Shown here: positions 1 to 7,821 of the stretch, one piece after another
Position numbering within the stretch: position 1 is the stretch's first letter
How the letters are laid out: each line of letters starts with the position of its first letter
From: Rhodospirillaceae bacterium UBA6219
Lineage (GTDB): Bacteria > Pseudomonadota > Alphaproteobacteria > Rhodospirillales > Magnetospirillaceae
Assembly: GCA_002435715.1 (NCBI GenBank)
Contig: DISD01000061.1
Span: 1-12,496, forward strand
Reading direction: 5' to 3'
DNA length: 12,496 nt
Notes under the pieces: model-generated
Database searches by the model: none
The model's input: the letters and a program-made list of their open reading frames with translations, nothing else
What the model was told of the DNA's origin: nothing
Translations under genes and position numbers: made by a program

Positions 1-255
1 TCTGCCCCGTCCCCTGGCCACCCTGTGCATCGGCCGCCGGGGCCGCCGGAGCCGGCGCTTCCACAGCGGTGGTGGTAGTGGTCGTCGTCGCGTTGTCGCG
101 CACCACGGTGACCAGCGCCGCCGGAGGGGCGGTGTCCCCCGTCGCACCGGTCCCGGTGCCGTCGCCAGTGCCGGCGGCGGTGCCGTTGTTCCCCGCCGTC
201 TGCGCGACCACTGTCGATGCGGGTTGGGGGGCGGGCGCACTGGCAATGATCGTGA
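1..255 (-). other. Low-complexity Ala/Pro/Thr/Gly linker at the left edge
   Basis: The last roughly 85 visible residues of the giant protein leave the beta-domain pattern. They consist of Ala, Pro, Thr and Gly with few charges, including a run of six threonines, a GTGDGTGTGATGD stretch and an APAPAAPAAD stretch. This looks like a flexible spacer between the stalk and the C-terminal part, which lies outside the window. GC content is very high. Confidence 0.7.
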
Positions 256-3200
256 CGGTCAGGGTCCGGGTGGTTGTCTGCACGCCATCGGAAACGGCCA
301 CTTGCAGCGTATAGGTCCCGGCGCCCAGATTGCTGCCCCCGGTCAGGATGCCGGTATTGGAATCAATGGAAAAAGCCGACGCAGCCGACCCCCCGGTCAG
401 TGAATAGGTGACGCCGCTGTCTGCCGCGCCGCCGTCACCGTTATTGGCCTGGAGGTCGAGACTCATGAGAAAGCCTTCGCTGCCCGTCAAATCGGGCGCT
501 GAAGTGAAAATCGGGGCGTCGTTCACGAAAGTGACCGTGACCGAGAGGGTGTCGGTGTCCGACAAATTCGCCGTGTCCGAGGTCTTCATGCTGATGGTCG
601 CCGTTCCCACGGCGCTAGAGGACGCGGTGAAGGACAACCCCGCCAAGGCGCTGTTGATCTGGGCGGCGCTGCCGCTCAGGGTCAGCGTTCCGCTGCCGCC
701 GCCAGTGACGGTGGCGCCGTTGGCGGCACTGACGGACAAGGTTCCCGAGGTCGTGCTCAGGACCGTGGTCAAGGTATCGCCATCCCGGTCGAAGACCTGC
801 AATCCTTCGATGGCAACAGAGCTTCCTTCCGCCACCGTCGCCGTGGCCAGGACGCTGGAGGTGGCGGAATTGCCGCTGTTGGAAGTGAGGTTTGACCAAT
901 AGTTCTCGTAATTGGTGGCGGTGGTGCCGTACGAGTTCAGGATCACCTGACGCAAGGCGGTGGCGGTGGTTGCCGCCTGGGTCGTGTAGCTCAGGGTGAA
1001 GGTGGTGTCGGAAGTGGTTTTCCCCACCACCGAGCAGAGGAACTTTCCGTCGCTCAGGAGCTCGATGGAGAAGGTGTACCAGGTGTCCATGGCCGCGTCG
1101 GCGGGAAGGTTCAGCACCTCCCAGCCGATGCTATCGTCCCAAACGCGGAAGGCGTTCAGGTCTTTGTTATATTCGATCATCGGCCAGGACGGCGATTGGC
1201 CGGTGTCGGGGTCGTAGCTGCCGCTGTCGTTGTAAGCCGTCACCCAGATGCCCGGACGGACCACCTGGGGGTTCGTGGCCCAGGACGAATCCATGTAAAG
1301 GTCGGCGCTGACCTTGGTCGAGCCGGCAAGATCGTGCTTGTAGCCGTAGAATTTGCTCCCCGCCATGTGGCCGATGGTCATGTGGATGGTTTGCCGGCCG
1401 TCGAAGGTGGTGTTCTCGAAGCCCGTCGGTTTCTCGCGGTCAAGGTACCAAGTGCCGGCTTGGTTGATTCGCATGATGGAATCCACGGTATCCAACGCCG
1501 TCATGTCCTCGGGACTGCGGTTCACCGGGGCGCCGTTGTTGTCGGTGATGGAGATCGTCACCGTCTGCTTGTCCTGGGTCAGGACGTTGCCGTTCTGGGC
1601 ACCGACAAAGAAATAGAAGGTCCGGCTGGATTCGGGATTGTTCGCGGTGTCGCGGTAGGTGACGTTTTGCAGGATTTTCTGAACGACCGCGGCTGTGGCG
1701 TTGCCCTTGTTCAGAACAAAGGCCAAAATCCGGCCATCGCCGCCGCCGCCGATGGTTCCCACCTCGACGTTATCGACGAAAAGGCGGTAGTCGTAACGGA
1801 TTTCCAGACCGGTGCCGTTGGTGTCGATCCACAGGCTTTCCAGCCAGTACTGGTCGGAAGCGACGTTCGCCACCTCCAGGTATGTGTAAACTCCGTTCGG
1901 TTCGCCGATGACGATGTTCGACGCGATCTTCTGATAGCTGTTCTCAACGTCGCTTTGCGAGTAGGTCAGCGCGGTCAAGCCCGAGATCAGGTCGGGTGAA
2001 TCGTTGACGACGATGGTCGAGGTGGCGACATTGTCAGAGACCAAGCCGGCATCGCTGTCCGAGGTGCTGGCCTGGATGGTCAGGGTGATGGTGCCGTTAT
2101 AGCCCTGGTCCACCCAGAAATAGAGCCAAGTCTGGGTCCCCGCCGTGTTGGTGTCACTGTCATTGGCGGCGACGAAGCTTCCCTCGGTGACCTTTGAGGT
2201 CAGGCCCGAATCGGTATAAAGAGCACCGTTGGTGATGCCGGTGATCTTGTAATAGGTGGAAGTGCCGTCGCCTTGAATGAGGACCAACTCGCCCCGCCGG
2301 TCCTCGTTGACGGTGGCATTGCTGGCACTGATGACCGGCGTGCCCACCGCGATGGTCGCCTCGACCGTGCTGCCGCCCAACCCGATGTCGGCAGCGCTGG
2401 TGGATGCCTGGGCGGTGAACGACCCGCCGCTGGCGCCGTTGCTCGGGGTGAACTTCAGTCCCGCATTGCCCTCGGCATAGGTGATGAAGGCGCCTTCGAC
2501 GATCTCTGTCGTGCCATCGTTCTGGTAAAGGGTGCCGCCGGTGATGCCGGTGATCTTGAAGTGGGTCGCTTCCTCCCCGTCGGCGGCGTTGCGCGACAAC
2601 ACCAAGCCGGACGTGGTCTGGGTACTGGGCGTGGTTCTGGCATCGGTCACGCCGGGCGTGTCGATCACGGCGGTGATGTTCACCGCCACCGTGCCCAAGC
2701 TGACGTCGGAGCCACCGTCATTGGCGGTCAATGTCAGAGTGGTGGCGTTGGTGCCGTAGGCGTTGTTGGCCCCTGTGTATTTGATGTTGCTGGCGGTATT
2801 CAGGAAGGTGTCGATATTGGTCGCCGTGCCGGTCAAGGTCAGCGTGCCAGTGCCCGAACCTCCGACCGTCACCGAGCCGCCCGAATTGGCGGCCAGGGTC
2901 CCGGCACCAGCGGTGATGGTCATGGTGATGTTGCCGGTGGTGTCCACGTCGGACAACGTGATGGCCGACAGATCGACATTGCTGGCCACGTCCTCGGTCA
3001 CCGTCACGCTGACCGGAACGCCGGTGGCGGTGGGCACGTCGTTGGCGCCTGTGATGCTGACAGTATAGGTCTTGCTGTCCGACAATGTGCCGTCGGACAC
3101 CGTCACCGTGAAGCTGTCACTGGGTGAGGCGCCCGAGGCGACCGCGTCGATGGCGGCGGCACCGGGCACGAAGACATAGGCGCCTGTGGTGCTTTTCACA

Positions 3201-6200
3201 TAAAGCGTGCCGTAATTGCCGACCTTGGACACGTCATAGATGATGCCGCCGATATTGGTGCTGCCCTCTGTCGTCCCGCCGCCGATGCCATAGGTCTTGG
3301 TTGCCCCGCTATCGGCGTCGGTGGCGGACAGGGTGTCGGCGGTGTTGCTGAACGTGTCGGCCGCTGTGGTGTCGGTATAGGAACCGGCCGATGGCGCCGC
3401 CAGAACCGGAGCGTCGTTGACGCCGTTGATGGTGATGGTCAGGGTGTTGCCGCCCGTGCCGGTCGCGTCGGTGGCCTGGATGGTGAAGATGTCGGTCACC
3501 GTGGTGCTGGTCGCGTTCAGCGCCGCGTTGCTGGTGGGGACATAGACGTAGGCGCCGTCCGAGGACTTCACATAAAGCGTGCCGTAGGTACCCAGCTTGG
3601 ACACGTCGTAGATGGTGCCGCCGATATCGGTGCTGCCCCCCGTCGTGCCACCGGAAATGCCATAGCCGGTGGGTGTCCCCGACGCCGAGATGGTACCGGT
3701 GGTGTTGGCGAACGTGTCCGCCCCCGAGGTGTCGGTATAGGCCGTCGGGTTGGCCGCCGACACGGTCGGACCGGGTATGGCGACATTAAGACTGGCGGTT
3801 TCTGTCAACACCGAGAACGCGCTGTCCCCGCCGTTGACCGAGGTGTCGACCCGGTTGCCGACCATGCCAAAGGTCTGGTCCCAGGCCTTGAAGGTGATGG
3901 CGGCAGGAATGTCGCCGCCTTGGTAGACACCATCCGGACGGAAATAAATCCGGTCGGTCGGCCGCAACAACAAGGCGGTGGTCGCCGAGACCGTCCCGAC
4001 TTCCCACCAGGAACCGCCGTCATCCGTGGAATAGTACCAACTGCCGTGGGTGGTGTCCGTCCCCATCAGGGCGACACCGGTAAGCGCGCCGGAATCCGAG
4101 TCCGCGACGTTGCCGCTGAGGGATACCAAACTGGAAACCGCGGTGCCGACCGCCCCGGACGGGGCACCGGCGTCAACGGCGACCGGCGTCAAGGCCAGCA
4201 CGGTGTCGGAAAGAACCGGAGCATGGTTGTCGACGAGCAGGACCCGGAGTTCCACGTCTCGGCCGGTGCTTTTGCTTGAGGCGTAATCTTCCCAGACGGT
4301 GACGAAGCTTCCCGACGGAAGCTCGGCGATGCTGGGGATCATTTGGCTGCCCAAGGGGTTTTGGTTGATCTGGAATTCCGTGGCGTCCACCGCCGATCCC
4401 GTGGCATCGAAGCGGCGCCCCTTGATGGCGGTGCCGCTGCCGTCCCCGGCTTCGGAGTTCCAGGCCACCACGAAACCGCCATCGGTCAGGGCGGCGACCG
4501 TAGGAGTGCCGGCAAATCCAGAAATGGTGTCGACGGAAATCGTGCCGCCTTGGGCGATGCCCCCGTTGTCATAGATTTGGGCGCTGAGATGTTGCCAGTC
4601 GGTGGTTGTCCAGACGACAACGAACCCGCCACCCGACAATCCGACCACCGAAGACGTCACGTCGCCGTCACCGATGCTTACATTGATGCCGCCATTCCCC
4701 CAGACCTGGATACCCGTAGGTCCGGTTCCGGAAACGACGTATTCCCCATTGGATAATGCGGCGATGACCGGATAGGTCAGGTTGGAGGGAGTGGTGTCAA
4801 GGCCGCCTATTTGGACCCCCGTACTGCCGTCGAAGGTGGCGATCTTGACGTTTGAGTCGGCACTGCTGTGCCATGCGATGGCGAAATTACCGTTGCTCAG
4901 GGTGGTGACCGAGGGCGTGGAATCTTCGTCCCAGTCACCGGCAGCCGACACTGCCACAGCATCGCCGACGTCGCCATTGGCCGCGACCAGACGATACATG
5001 ATGGTGTTGGTGTCTTGATCGACATAGGTGACAAGGAACCGATCACCGCTGAGGGCGGTGACCGAAGGTTTCGACTCGGCCGCCACCGTGCTGGCAATGG
5101 CGAATTCCGTGTCCAGGGCGACCCCGTCCTTGTTGTAAAGCCGTCCATAGATACCGGAGGACCCGCCGGCGTCCTGGGTCATGCTGGTCCACACGACGAC
5201 GAAATTGTCGTTGGTGAGATGGGTGACCGACGGTGTTCTTTGGTGGCCTGCCGTGGTGGTGTTGACCACCGCCTCGTCGGTGAAGTTGAGATCGCGCGAG
5301 GGACCGATGACGGTGAAGCTGAGGGTTCGCGAAATCCCTTCACCAGGAATCGGCGTATCCGAACTGTCCAACTGGAACGGGTCGTAATAGCGCAAGGTGA
5401 TGGTGGCGGTCTGCCCCACCGGGGGCAAGGTTCCCGTGCTCAGATATATCTTGAGATTGCTGGCGCCTTCCTCTTGGACGACGGAGAAAAGGTCGGTGAC
5501 GCTTTGGTCTTCAAGAACCCACTTCCCAGCGAGGCCTTCGTCGGTGGGACTGGCCGTGGTGATGAAGGTTCCGCTGGGGGTGCCGATGGCGATGCGGTCG
5601 GAGGCGGCGGTTATGTCGGTCGGGGGCGTGTCCGGATGAAGGGAACCCGGCGAAGAAGACGTATAGTTGGTATGACTCGCGACGGAGCTGACCTGGTCGA
5701 CCGTGGTGGTGTCGTTGGCAGATGTGTCGACATAGCGGATGGTGGCACCCGTCGGAGCCGCTGTGCCGCCATTGGTGGCATTATTTTGGAAATAAATCAG
5801 CAGAAGATTCCAGCCGCTGCCGTTATTCCACTCGAAATAACCGCGCAGACCGCCGGGGGCATAGGTGACTGCGGTAATATAGAAAAGTTCGTCGGTAGTT
5901 TCGACCCAGGTGGTGCCGATCTCACCTGGTCGAGCCCAGAAATCTGTGAGATTGCTGCCGATGGACGGCAACAGCTGGTTCAGGTTCTCGGCCGAAGCGG
6001 TGTCAAGGACGATGCCTGTCTCGATGCTTCCCGTGGAAACCTCGAGCGTCCAGTCGCCCCCCAGCCGTGTCGGCCCCGTGGTGTTGGTCGAAGCCGCCAC
6101 GTCGGCCCCCGTCGCCACGGCGACGGCCTGGATCAGGTCGGACCCGACCGTGTCCAGCCCGATGTTGCACCCATAGAGATGAATGTCGCCATCGGCGTTG

Positions 6201-6691
6201 AGAGCTTGCCCGATTTTGCCCAATTGGGCCTGAATGTCGCTTTGGCCGATGGTGGTGGCGGACAGCACCGAACTGCCCAGCAACACCATGCCTTCATGGC
6301 CATGCGAGAATATTTGGATAGAATCATAGCCTGAATGGGTTTCCGCCCATTGTGCCATTTGCGCCAACCCATTTTGGTTGGTGTCGATCAACACCACCTC
6401 GACGCCAGCGCGCACACTGTCCACCAGGGTTTGATAATCGGTCACGCTGGTGTCGATGAAAGCGGCTTCCTTGTGTCCGCCGTTCTGGGCCGGGTCAGCT
6501 TCGCGTACCACCACCGGGGAGGGCGTGACGTCGGTGGCTGTGTCACTTGTGCCCCCTTCCGACTCGGCGATCTGGTGGGCCACATCGGCCACGGCAGCGC
6601 CGTCGAACATCAGCCTGGGCTCCAAAGCCATGATATGCGGCTTAGCGGACGGCATGCGGGTGAAACGGCGGACAGGCTTCATCTCAGTCAT
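1..6691 (-). CDS. Giant DUF4347-type multidomain surface/secreted protein, N-terminal part (left edge cuts it)
   Basis: An uninterrupted minus-strand frame runs from ATG 6689-6691 to the left edge: at least 2,230 residues with no stop. The start follows AAGAG at 6700-6704 and gives an immediate family motif, LEPRLMFDG (residues 23-31). Order of parts: DUF4347-like domain about 75-235 (SHG with H130, LYGCN with C175); beta-rich region 236-465; seven W-containing repeats 465-815; a module with WYYSTDDGGSWW about 820-968; two VCBS-type repeats 969-1216; a cadherin/Ig-like domain 1217-1340; two KITGIT-type repeats 1347-1552; a beta-rich module to about 1735; a possible lectin-like region 1735-1935; Ig/cadherin-like domains 1940-2140; then an Ala/Pro/Thr/Gly linker. 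Cysteine is very rare. No Sec signal is evident, so type I secretion with a C-terminal signal outside the window is the likely route (inference). Role is probably adhesion or biofilm; no transporter gene is visible. Confidence 0.93.
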   Translation of the reverse strand, partial: MTEMKPVRRFTRMPSAKPHIMALEPRLMFDGAAVADVAHQIAESEGGTSDTATDVTPSPVVVREADPAQNGGHKEAAFIDTSVTDYQTLVDSVRAGVEVVLIDTNQNGLAQMAQWAETHSGYDSIQIFSHGHEGMVLLGSSVLSATTIGQSDIQAQLGKIGQALNADGDIHLYGCNIGLDTVGSDLIQAVAVATGADVAASTNTTGPTRLGGDWTLEVSTGSIETGIVLDTASAENLNQLLPSIGSNLTDFWARPGEIGTTWVETTDELFYITAVTYAPGGLRGYFEWNNGSGWNLLLIYFQNNATNGGTAAPTGATIRYVDTSANDTTTVDQVSSVASHTNYTSSSPGSLHPDTPPTDITAASDRIAIGTPSGTFITTASPTDEGLAGKWVLEDQSVTDLFSVVQEEGASNLKIYLSTGTLPPVGQTATITLRYYDPFQLDSSDTPIPGEGISRTLSFTVIGPSRDLNFTDEAVVNTTTAGHQRTPSVTHLTNDNFVVVWTSMTQDAGGSSGIYGRLYNKDGVALDTEFAIASTVAAESKPSVTALSGDRFLVTYVDQDTNTIMYRLVAANGDVGDAVAVSAAGDWDEDSTPSVTTLSNGNFAIAWHSSADSNVKIATFDGSTGVQIGGLDTTPSNLTYPVIAALSNGEYVVSGTGPTGIQVWGNGGINVSIGDGDVTSSVVGLSGGGFVVVWTTTDWQHLSAQIYDNGGIAQGGTISVDTISGFAGTPTVAALTDGGFVVAWNSEAGDGSGTAIKGRRFDATGSAVDATEFQINQNPLGSQMIPSIAELPSGSFVTVWEDYASSKSTGRDVELRVLLVDNHAPVLSDTVLALTPVAVDAGAPSGAVGTAVSSLVSLSGNVADSDSGALTGVALMGTDTTHGSWYYSTDDGGSWWEVGTVSATTALLLRPTDRIYFRPDGVYQGGDIPAAITFKAWDQTFGMVGNRVDTSVNGGDSAFSVLTETASLNVAIPGPTVSAANPTAYTDTSGADTFANTTGTISASGTPTGYGISGGTTGGSTDIGGTIYDVSKLGTYGTLYVKSSDGAYVYVPTSNAALNATSTTVTDIFTIQATDATGTGGNTLTITINGVNDAPVLAAPSAGSYTDTTAADTFSNTADTLSATDADSGATKTYGIGGGTTEGSTNIGGIIYDVSKVGNYGTLYVKSTTGAYVFVPGAAAIDAVASGASPSDSFTVTVSDGTLSDSKTYTVSITGANDVPTATGVPVSVTVTEDVASNVDLSAITLSDVDTTGNITMTITAGAGTLAANSGGSVTVGGSGTGTLTLTGTATNIDTFLNTASNIKYTGANNAYGTNATTLTLTANDGGSDVSLGTVAVNITAVIDTPGVTDARTTPSTQTTSGLVLSRNAADGEEATHFKITGITGGTLYQNDGTTEIVEGAFITYAEGNAGLKFTPSNGASGGSFTAQASTSAADIGLGGSTVEATIAVGTPVISASNATVNEDRRGELVLIQGDGTSTYYKITGITNGALYTDSGLTSKVTEGSFVAANDSDTNTAGTQTWLYFWVDQGYNGTITLTIQASTSDSDAGLVSDNVATSTIVVNDSPDLISGLTALTYSQSDVENSYQKIASNIVIGEPNGVYTYLEVANVASDQYWLESLWIDTNGTGLEIRYDYRLFVDNVEVGTIGGGGDGRILAFVLNKGNATAAVVQKILQNVTYRDTANNPESSRTFYFFVGAQNGNVLTQDKQTVTISITDNNGAPVNRSPEDMTALDTVDSIMRINQAGTWYLDREKPTGFENTTFDGRQTIHMTIGHMAGSKFYGYKHDLAGSTKVSADLYMDSSWATNPQVVRPGIWVTAYNDSGSYDPDTGQSPSWPMIEYNKDLNAFRVWDDSIGWEVLNLPADAAMDTWYTFSIELLSDGKFLCSVVGKTTSDTTFTLSYTTQAATTATALRQVILNSYGTTATNYENYWSNLTSNSGNSATSSVLATATVAEGSSVAIEGLQVFDRDGDTLTTVLSTTSGTLSVSAANGATVTGGGSGTLTLSGSAAQINSALAGLSFTASSSAVGTATISMKTSDTANLSDTDTLSVTVTFVNDAPIFTSAPDLTGSEGFLMSLDLQANNGDGGAADSGVTYSLTGGSAASAFSIDSNTGILTGGSNLGAGTYTLQVAVSDGVQTTTRTLTVTIIASAPAPQPASTVVAQTAGNNGTAAGTGDGTGTGATGDTAPPAALVTVVRDNATTTTTTTAVEAPAPAAPAADAQGGQGTGQ
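890..1490 (-). other. Possible concanavalin/LamG-like region of the giant protein
   Basis: Residues about 1735-1934 break the repetitive Thr/Gly/Ala style of the rest. They are rich in aromatics and strands, for example GSKFYGYKHDL, KVSADLYMDSSW, WPMIEYNKDLNAFRVW, TWYTFSIELLSDGKFLC and YENYWSNLTSN. A pattern of a long strand, a W-Y-T-F-x-I-E-L strand and a closing SN-L-T is typical of jelly-roll lectin folds such as LamG or concanavalin-like domains. It also contains one of the very few cysteines in the protein. The fold call is inference; it could be another beta-sandwich carbohydrate-binding module. Confidence 0.4.
2037..2654 (-). repeat. Pair of KITGIT-type repeats in the giant protein
   Basis: Two adjacent units of about 103 residues. 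Each contains a KITGIT core (HFKITGITGGTLY, then YYKITGITNGALY), followed by an EGAF or EGSF strand and ending in QASTS. The 18-base string gtgatgccggtgatcttg occurs at 2541 and again at 2232, 309 bases apart, which is exactly 103 codons. I recognise the unit as a recurrent beta-sandwich-like module of large secreted bacterial proteins but cannot give it a secure family name. Confidence 0.7.
3044..3787 (-). repeat. Tandem pair of VCBS-type repeats
   Basis: Two consecutive units of 124 codons (372 bases) in the giant gene. The shared core reads IYDVSK, then YGTLYVKS, GAYVYVP or GAYVFVP, and ends in a turn ITINGVNDAPVL or its relative ITGANDVPTA. At DNA level the block cataaagcgtgccgta recurs at 3199 and 3571, exactly 372 bases apart. 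VCBS-type repeats are common in large secreted adhesins and act as stalk modules. The codon-level differences between the copies show that this is not a recent duplication. Confidence 0.8.
4235..5293 (-). repeat. Seven propeller-like repeats in the giant protein
   Basis: Residues about 467-819 hold seven divergent repeats. Each has a P-x-V/I-x-x-L turn followed by a hydrophobic strand of the form G-x-F-V-V-V-W. The aromatic that starts the strand falls at residues 497, 552, 603, 651, 690, 740 and 796, so units are 39-56 residues long. Examples are NFVVVW, NFAIAW, GFVVVW, GFVVAW and SFVTVW. Unit 4 has Y in place of F and lacks the Trp at the usual place (EYVVSG). Seven units of about 50 residues is what one closed seven-bladed beta-propeller needs; the fold is inferred, the repeats are seen directly. 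Confidence 0.75.
5986..6470 (-). other. DUF4347-like domain of the giant protein
   Basis: This codes residues about 75-236 of the giant protein. It begins AFIDTSVTDYQTLVDSV, continues with VEVVLIDTNQNGLAQMAQW, and carries SHGHEG (H130) and LYGCNIG (C175), ending with LGGDWTLEVS. This order matches what I know of DUF4347, a domain found near the N-terminus of very large proteobacterial surface proteins. A His-Gly motif followed about 45 residues later by a Cys at a strand end resembles the catalytic layout of caspase-fold (CHAT-like) proteases. That resemblance is inference; peptidase activity cannot be read from the sequence. Confidence 0.85.
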
Positions 6692-7025
6692 GGTCGTCAC
6701 TCTTTGTCTGGCTGTGTGCGAATCGCGGTGGGCTGTATGGAAAAGCGGCATCATCCGGCAGGTTCACAAGACTTCGAGACCGTCTGGGAAGGCTGAAGCC
6801 GGGGAGGAGGGGCTTGTGGACACCCAGGGGAAACGCAACGTCGTCCGGCTCGCGGACCAACCCTGCGAGGGTCCGCCGATGGACAAGCCTTCTTGTTTTG
6901 GGATCGGCGCCGATCAGGGCGCATGTCTCATTGACGGCACCCGCTCGTCGCCTTTTCAGCTCTTGCGAGCCGACATCGCCGGTCACCGTCTGGTGGTCAG
7001 CAACATGTGCGTGATGCCCCGCCAT
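6684..7025 (-). CDS. Doubtful small ORF upstream of the giant gene
   Basis: This 113-codon ORF starts 40 bases after the luxR stop, with a weak AGGCG upstream of its ATG. It ends at a TGA that overlaps the ATG of the giant gene by eight bases, an arrangement typical of translational coupling. Against it: the protein is Arg/Pro/His-rich, has no recognisable domain, no signal peptide and no membrane segment, and its third-base GC is lower than in the neighbouring genes. It is probably a chance frame; it is listed because the spacing and overlap are suggestive. Confidence 0.15.
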   Translation of the reverse strand: MAGHHAHVADHQTVTGDVGSQELKRRRAGAVNETCALIGADPKTRRLVHRRTLAGLVREPDDVAFPLGVHKPLLPGFSLPRRSRSLVNLPDDAAFPYSPPRFAHSQTKSDDHD

Positions 7026-7065
7026 CAGATTTCGCCTGCGGGAAAAGGTTTGGGAATCCTGCGGC
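6692..7065. other. 374-base gap between luxR and the giant gene; possible control region
   Basis: No gene is convincing here. It holds a perfect 14-base palindrome gatcggcgccgatc (6902-6915) and a 7-base inverted repeat, gcggacc (6852-6858) with ggtccgc (6870-6876). No T-run terminator lies after luxR, so readthrough from luxR into the giant gene is possible. A 113-codon minus-strand ORF (6684-7025) spans most of the gap and ends in an ATGACTGA overlap with the giant gene's start. Its codon use is poor for this GC-rich genome (AGA, AGG and CGA arginine codons) and its protein is not recognisable. Confidence 0.5.
6902..6915. promoter_or_regulatory. Perfect 14-base palindrome, candidate operator
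   Basis: The sequence gatcggcgccgatc is its own reverse complement over all 14 bases. It sits about 210 bases before the giant gene's start and 150 bases after luxR. Together with the neighbouring 7-base inverted repeat at 6852-6876 it could be a protein-binding site. A GC-rich palindrome can also arise by chance, and it does not match a typical lux box. Confidence 0.25.
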
Positions 7066-7821
7066 TTAGTCGAGAGTGATCAGTCCCAGCTTGATGGCTT
7101 TGACAACCACCGCGACCCGGTTGTCCACGCCCAGCTTCTCGAACAAATTCTTGATATGGAATTCCACCGCGCTTTGACTGATGTGGAAAAGGTCGGATAT
7201 TTGCGGGTTGCTGGCTCCGGTGGCCATCACCGCAAGGATATCCAACTCCCGCTTGGTCACGTTGGGGACGTTGTCCAACGACGGCGGCTGCCCACTTCCC
7301 TCTTCGGTCAGCAACTGGTCGTACACCGTGCAGAATATCTGAGCCGCGATGGACAAGGTTGATTTGAGGCGCGGGTCCTCGATCTTGGCGGAATCCGCGC
7401 TCAGCCCGATACCGCCGATCAGGCGTCCCGCATCGGTTATGGGGACGGTGAAGCCGCCAAGAAGCCCAAATCCTTTCGCTTCGTTGAAAACCCGCATGTC
7501 CTTCTTGCGCAGGTGCGGGAAAACCTCGCTCCAGAAGAACGGCTTGGGATGGCGCAAGGCGAAGCGTCTGGTGGGATCCGTTCGGGTGTAGCCGGAATCC
7601 ACGTAGTGGTTGATCCAATCTGCGGGATAAGACGTCTCGGTAATCCCCTCCACCCAACCGGGCCCCGAGGCGCGGGTAATGAACATCGCCCCGTTGAACC
7701 CCACATCCGTAATCGCCTTGCAGAAGGTGTCGAAAGCGGCCGCCAGACTGTCCACGTCCTGCAATTCGTCCAAAAGACGCTTGAGAAATTCCTTCTCGGG
7801 GATGCGGGCACGCTTCAGCAT
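7066..7821 (-). CDS. LuxR-family autoinducer-binding transcriptional regulator
   Basis: A 251-residue protein of standard LuxR/TraR length. The N-terminal half is the acyl-homoserine-lactone binding domain. Pocket residues known from TraR are present: W69, Y73, D82, W97 and G123, within SYPADWINHY, TDPT and PFFWSEV. The C-terminal GerE-type helix-turn-helix (about 187-250) has the conserved E192, L196 and G202 and the recognition segment ISQSAVEFHIKNLFEKLGV. It should therefore bind an AHL and DNA in the cytoplasm. The ATG at 7819-7821 follows AGGTGG with a rather long spacer of 12 bases. No luxI synthase is in the window, so it may be a LuxR solo. The giant surface-protein gene lies downstream on the same strand and is the obvious candidate target (inference). 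Confidence 0.93.
   Translation of the reverse strand: MLKRARIPEKEFLKRLLDELQDVDSLAAAFDTFCKAITDVGFNGAMFITRASGPGWVEGITETSYPADWINHYVDSGYTRTDPTRRFALRHPKPFFWSEVFPHLRKKDMRVFNEAKGFGLLGGFTVPITDAGRLIGGIGLSADSAKIEDPRLKSTLSIAAQIFCTVYDQLLTEEGSGQPPSLDNVPNVTKRELDILAVMATGASNPQISDLFHISQSAVEFHIKNLFEKLGVDNRVAVVVKAIKLGLITLD

Noticed and set aside
4868..6334. Long plus-strand ORF of 488 codons, and similar ones at 1196-1999 and 2273-3127
   Set aside because: They lie exactly codon-on-codon opposite the giant minus-strand gene. Their openness comes from the rarity of TTA, CTA and TCA codons in that GC-rich gene. The encoded proteins are Gly/Arg/Asp-rich without domains.
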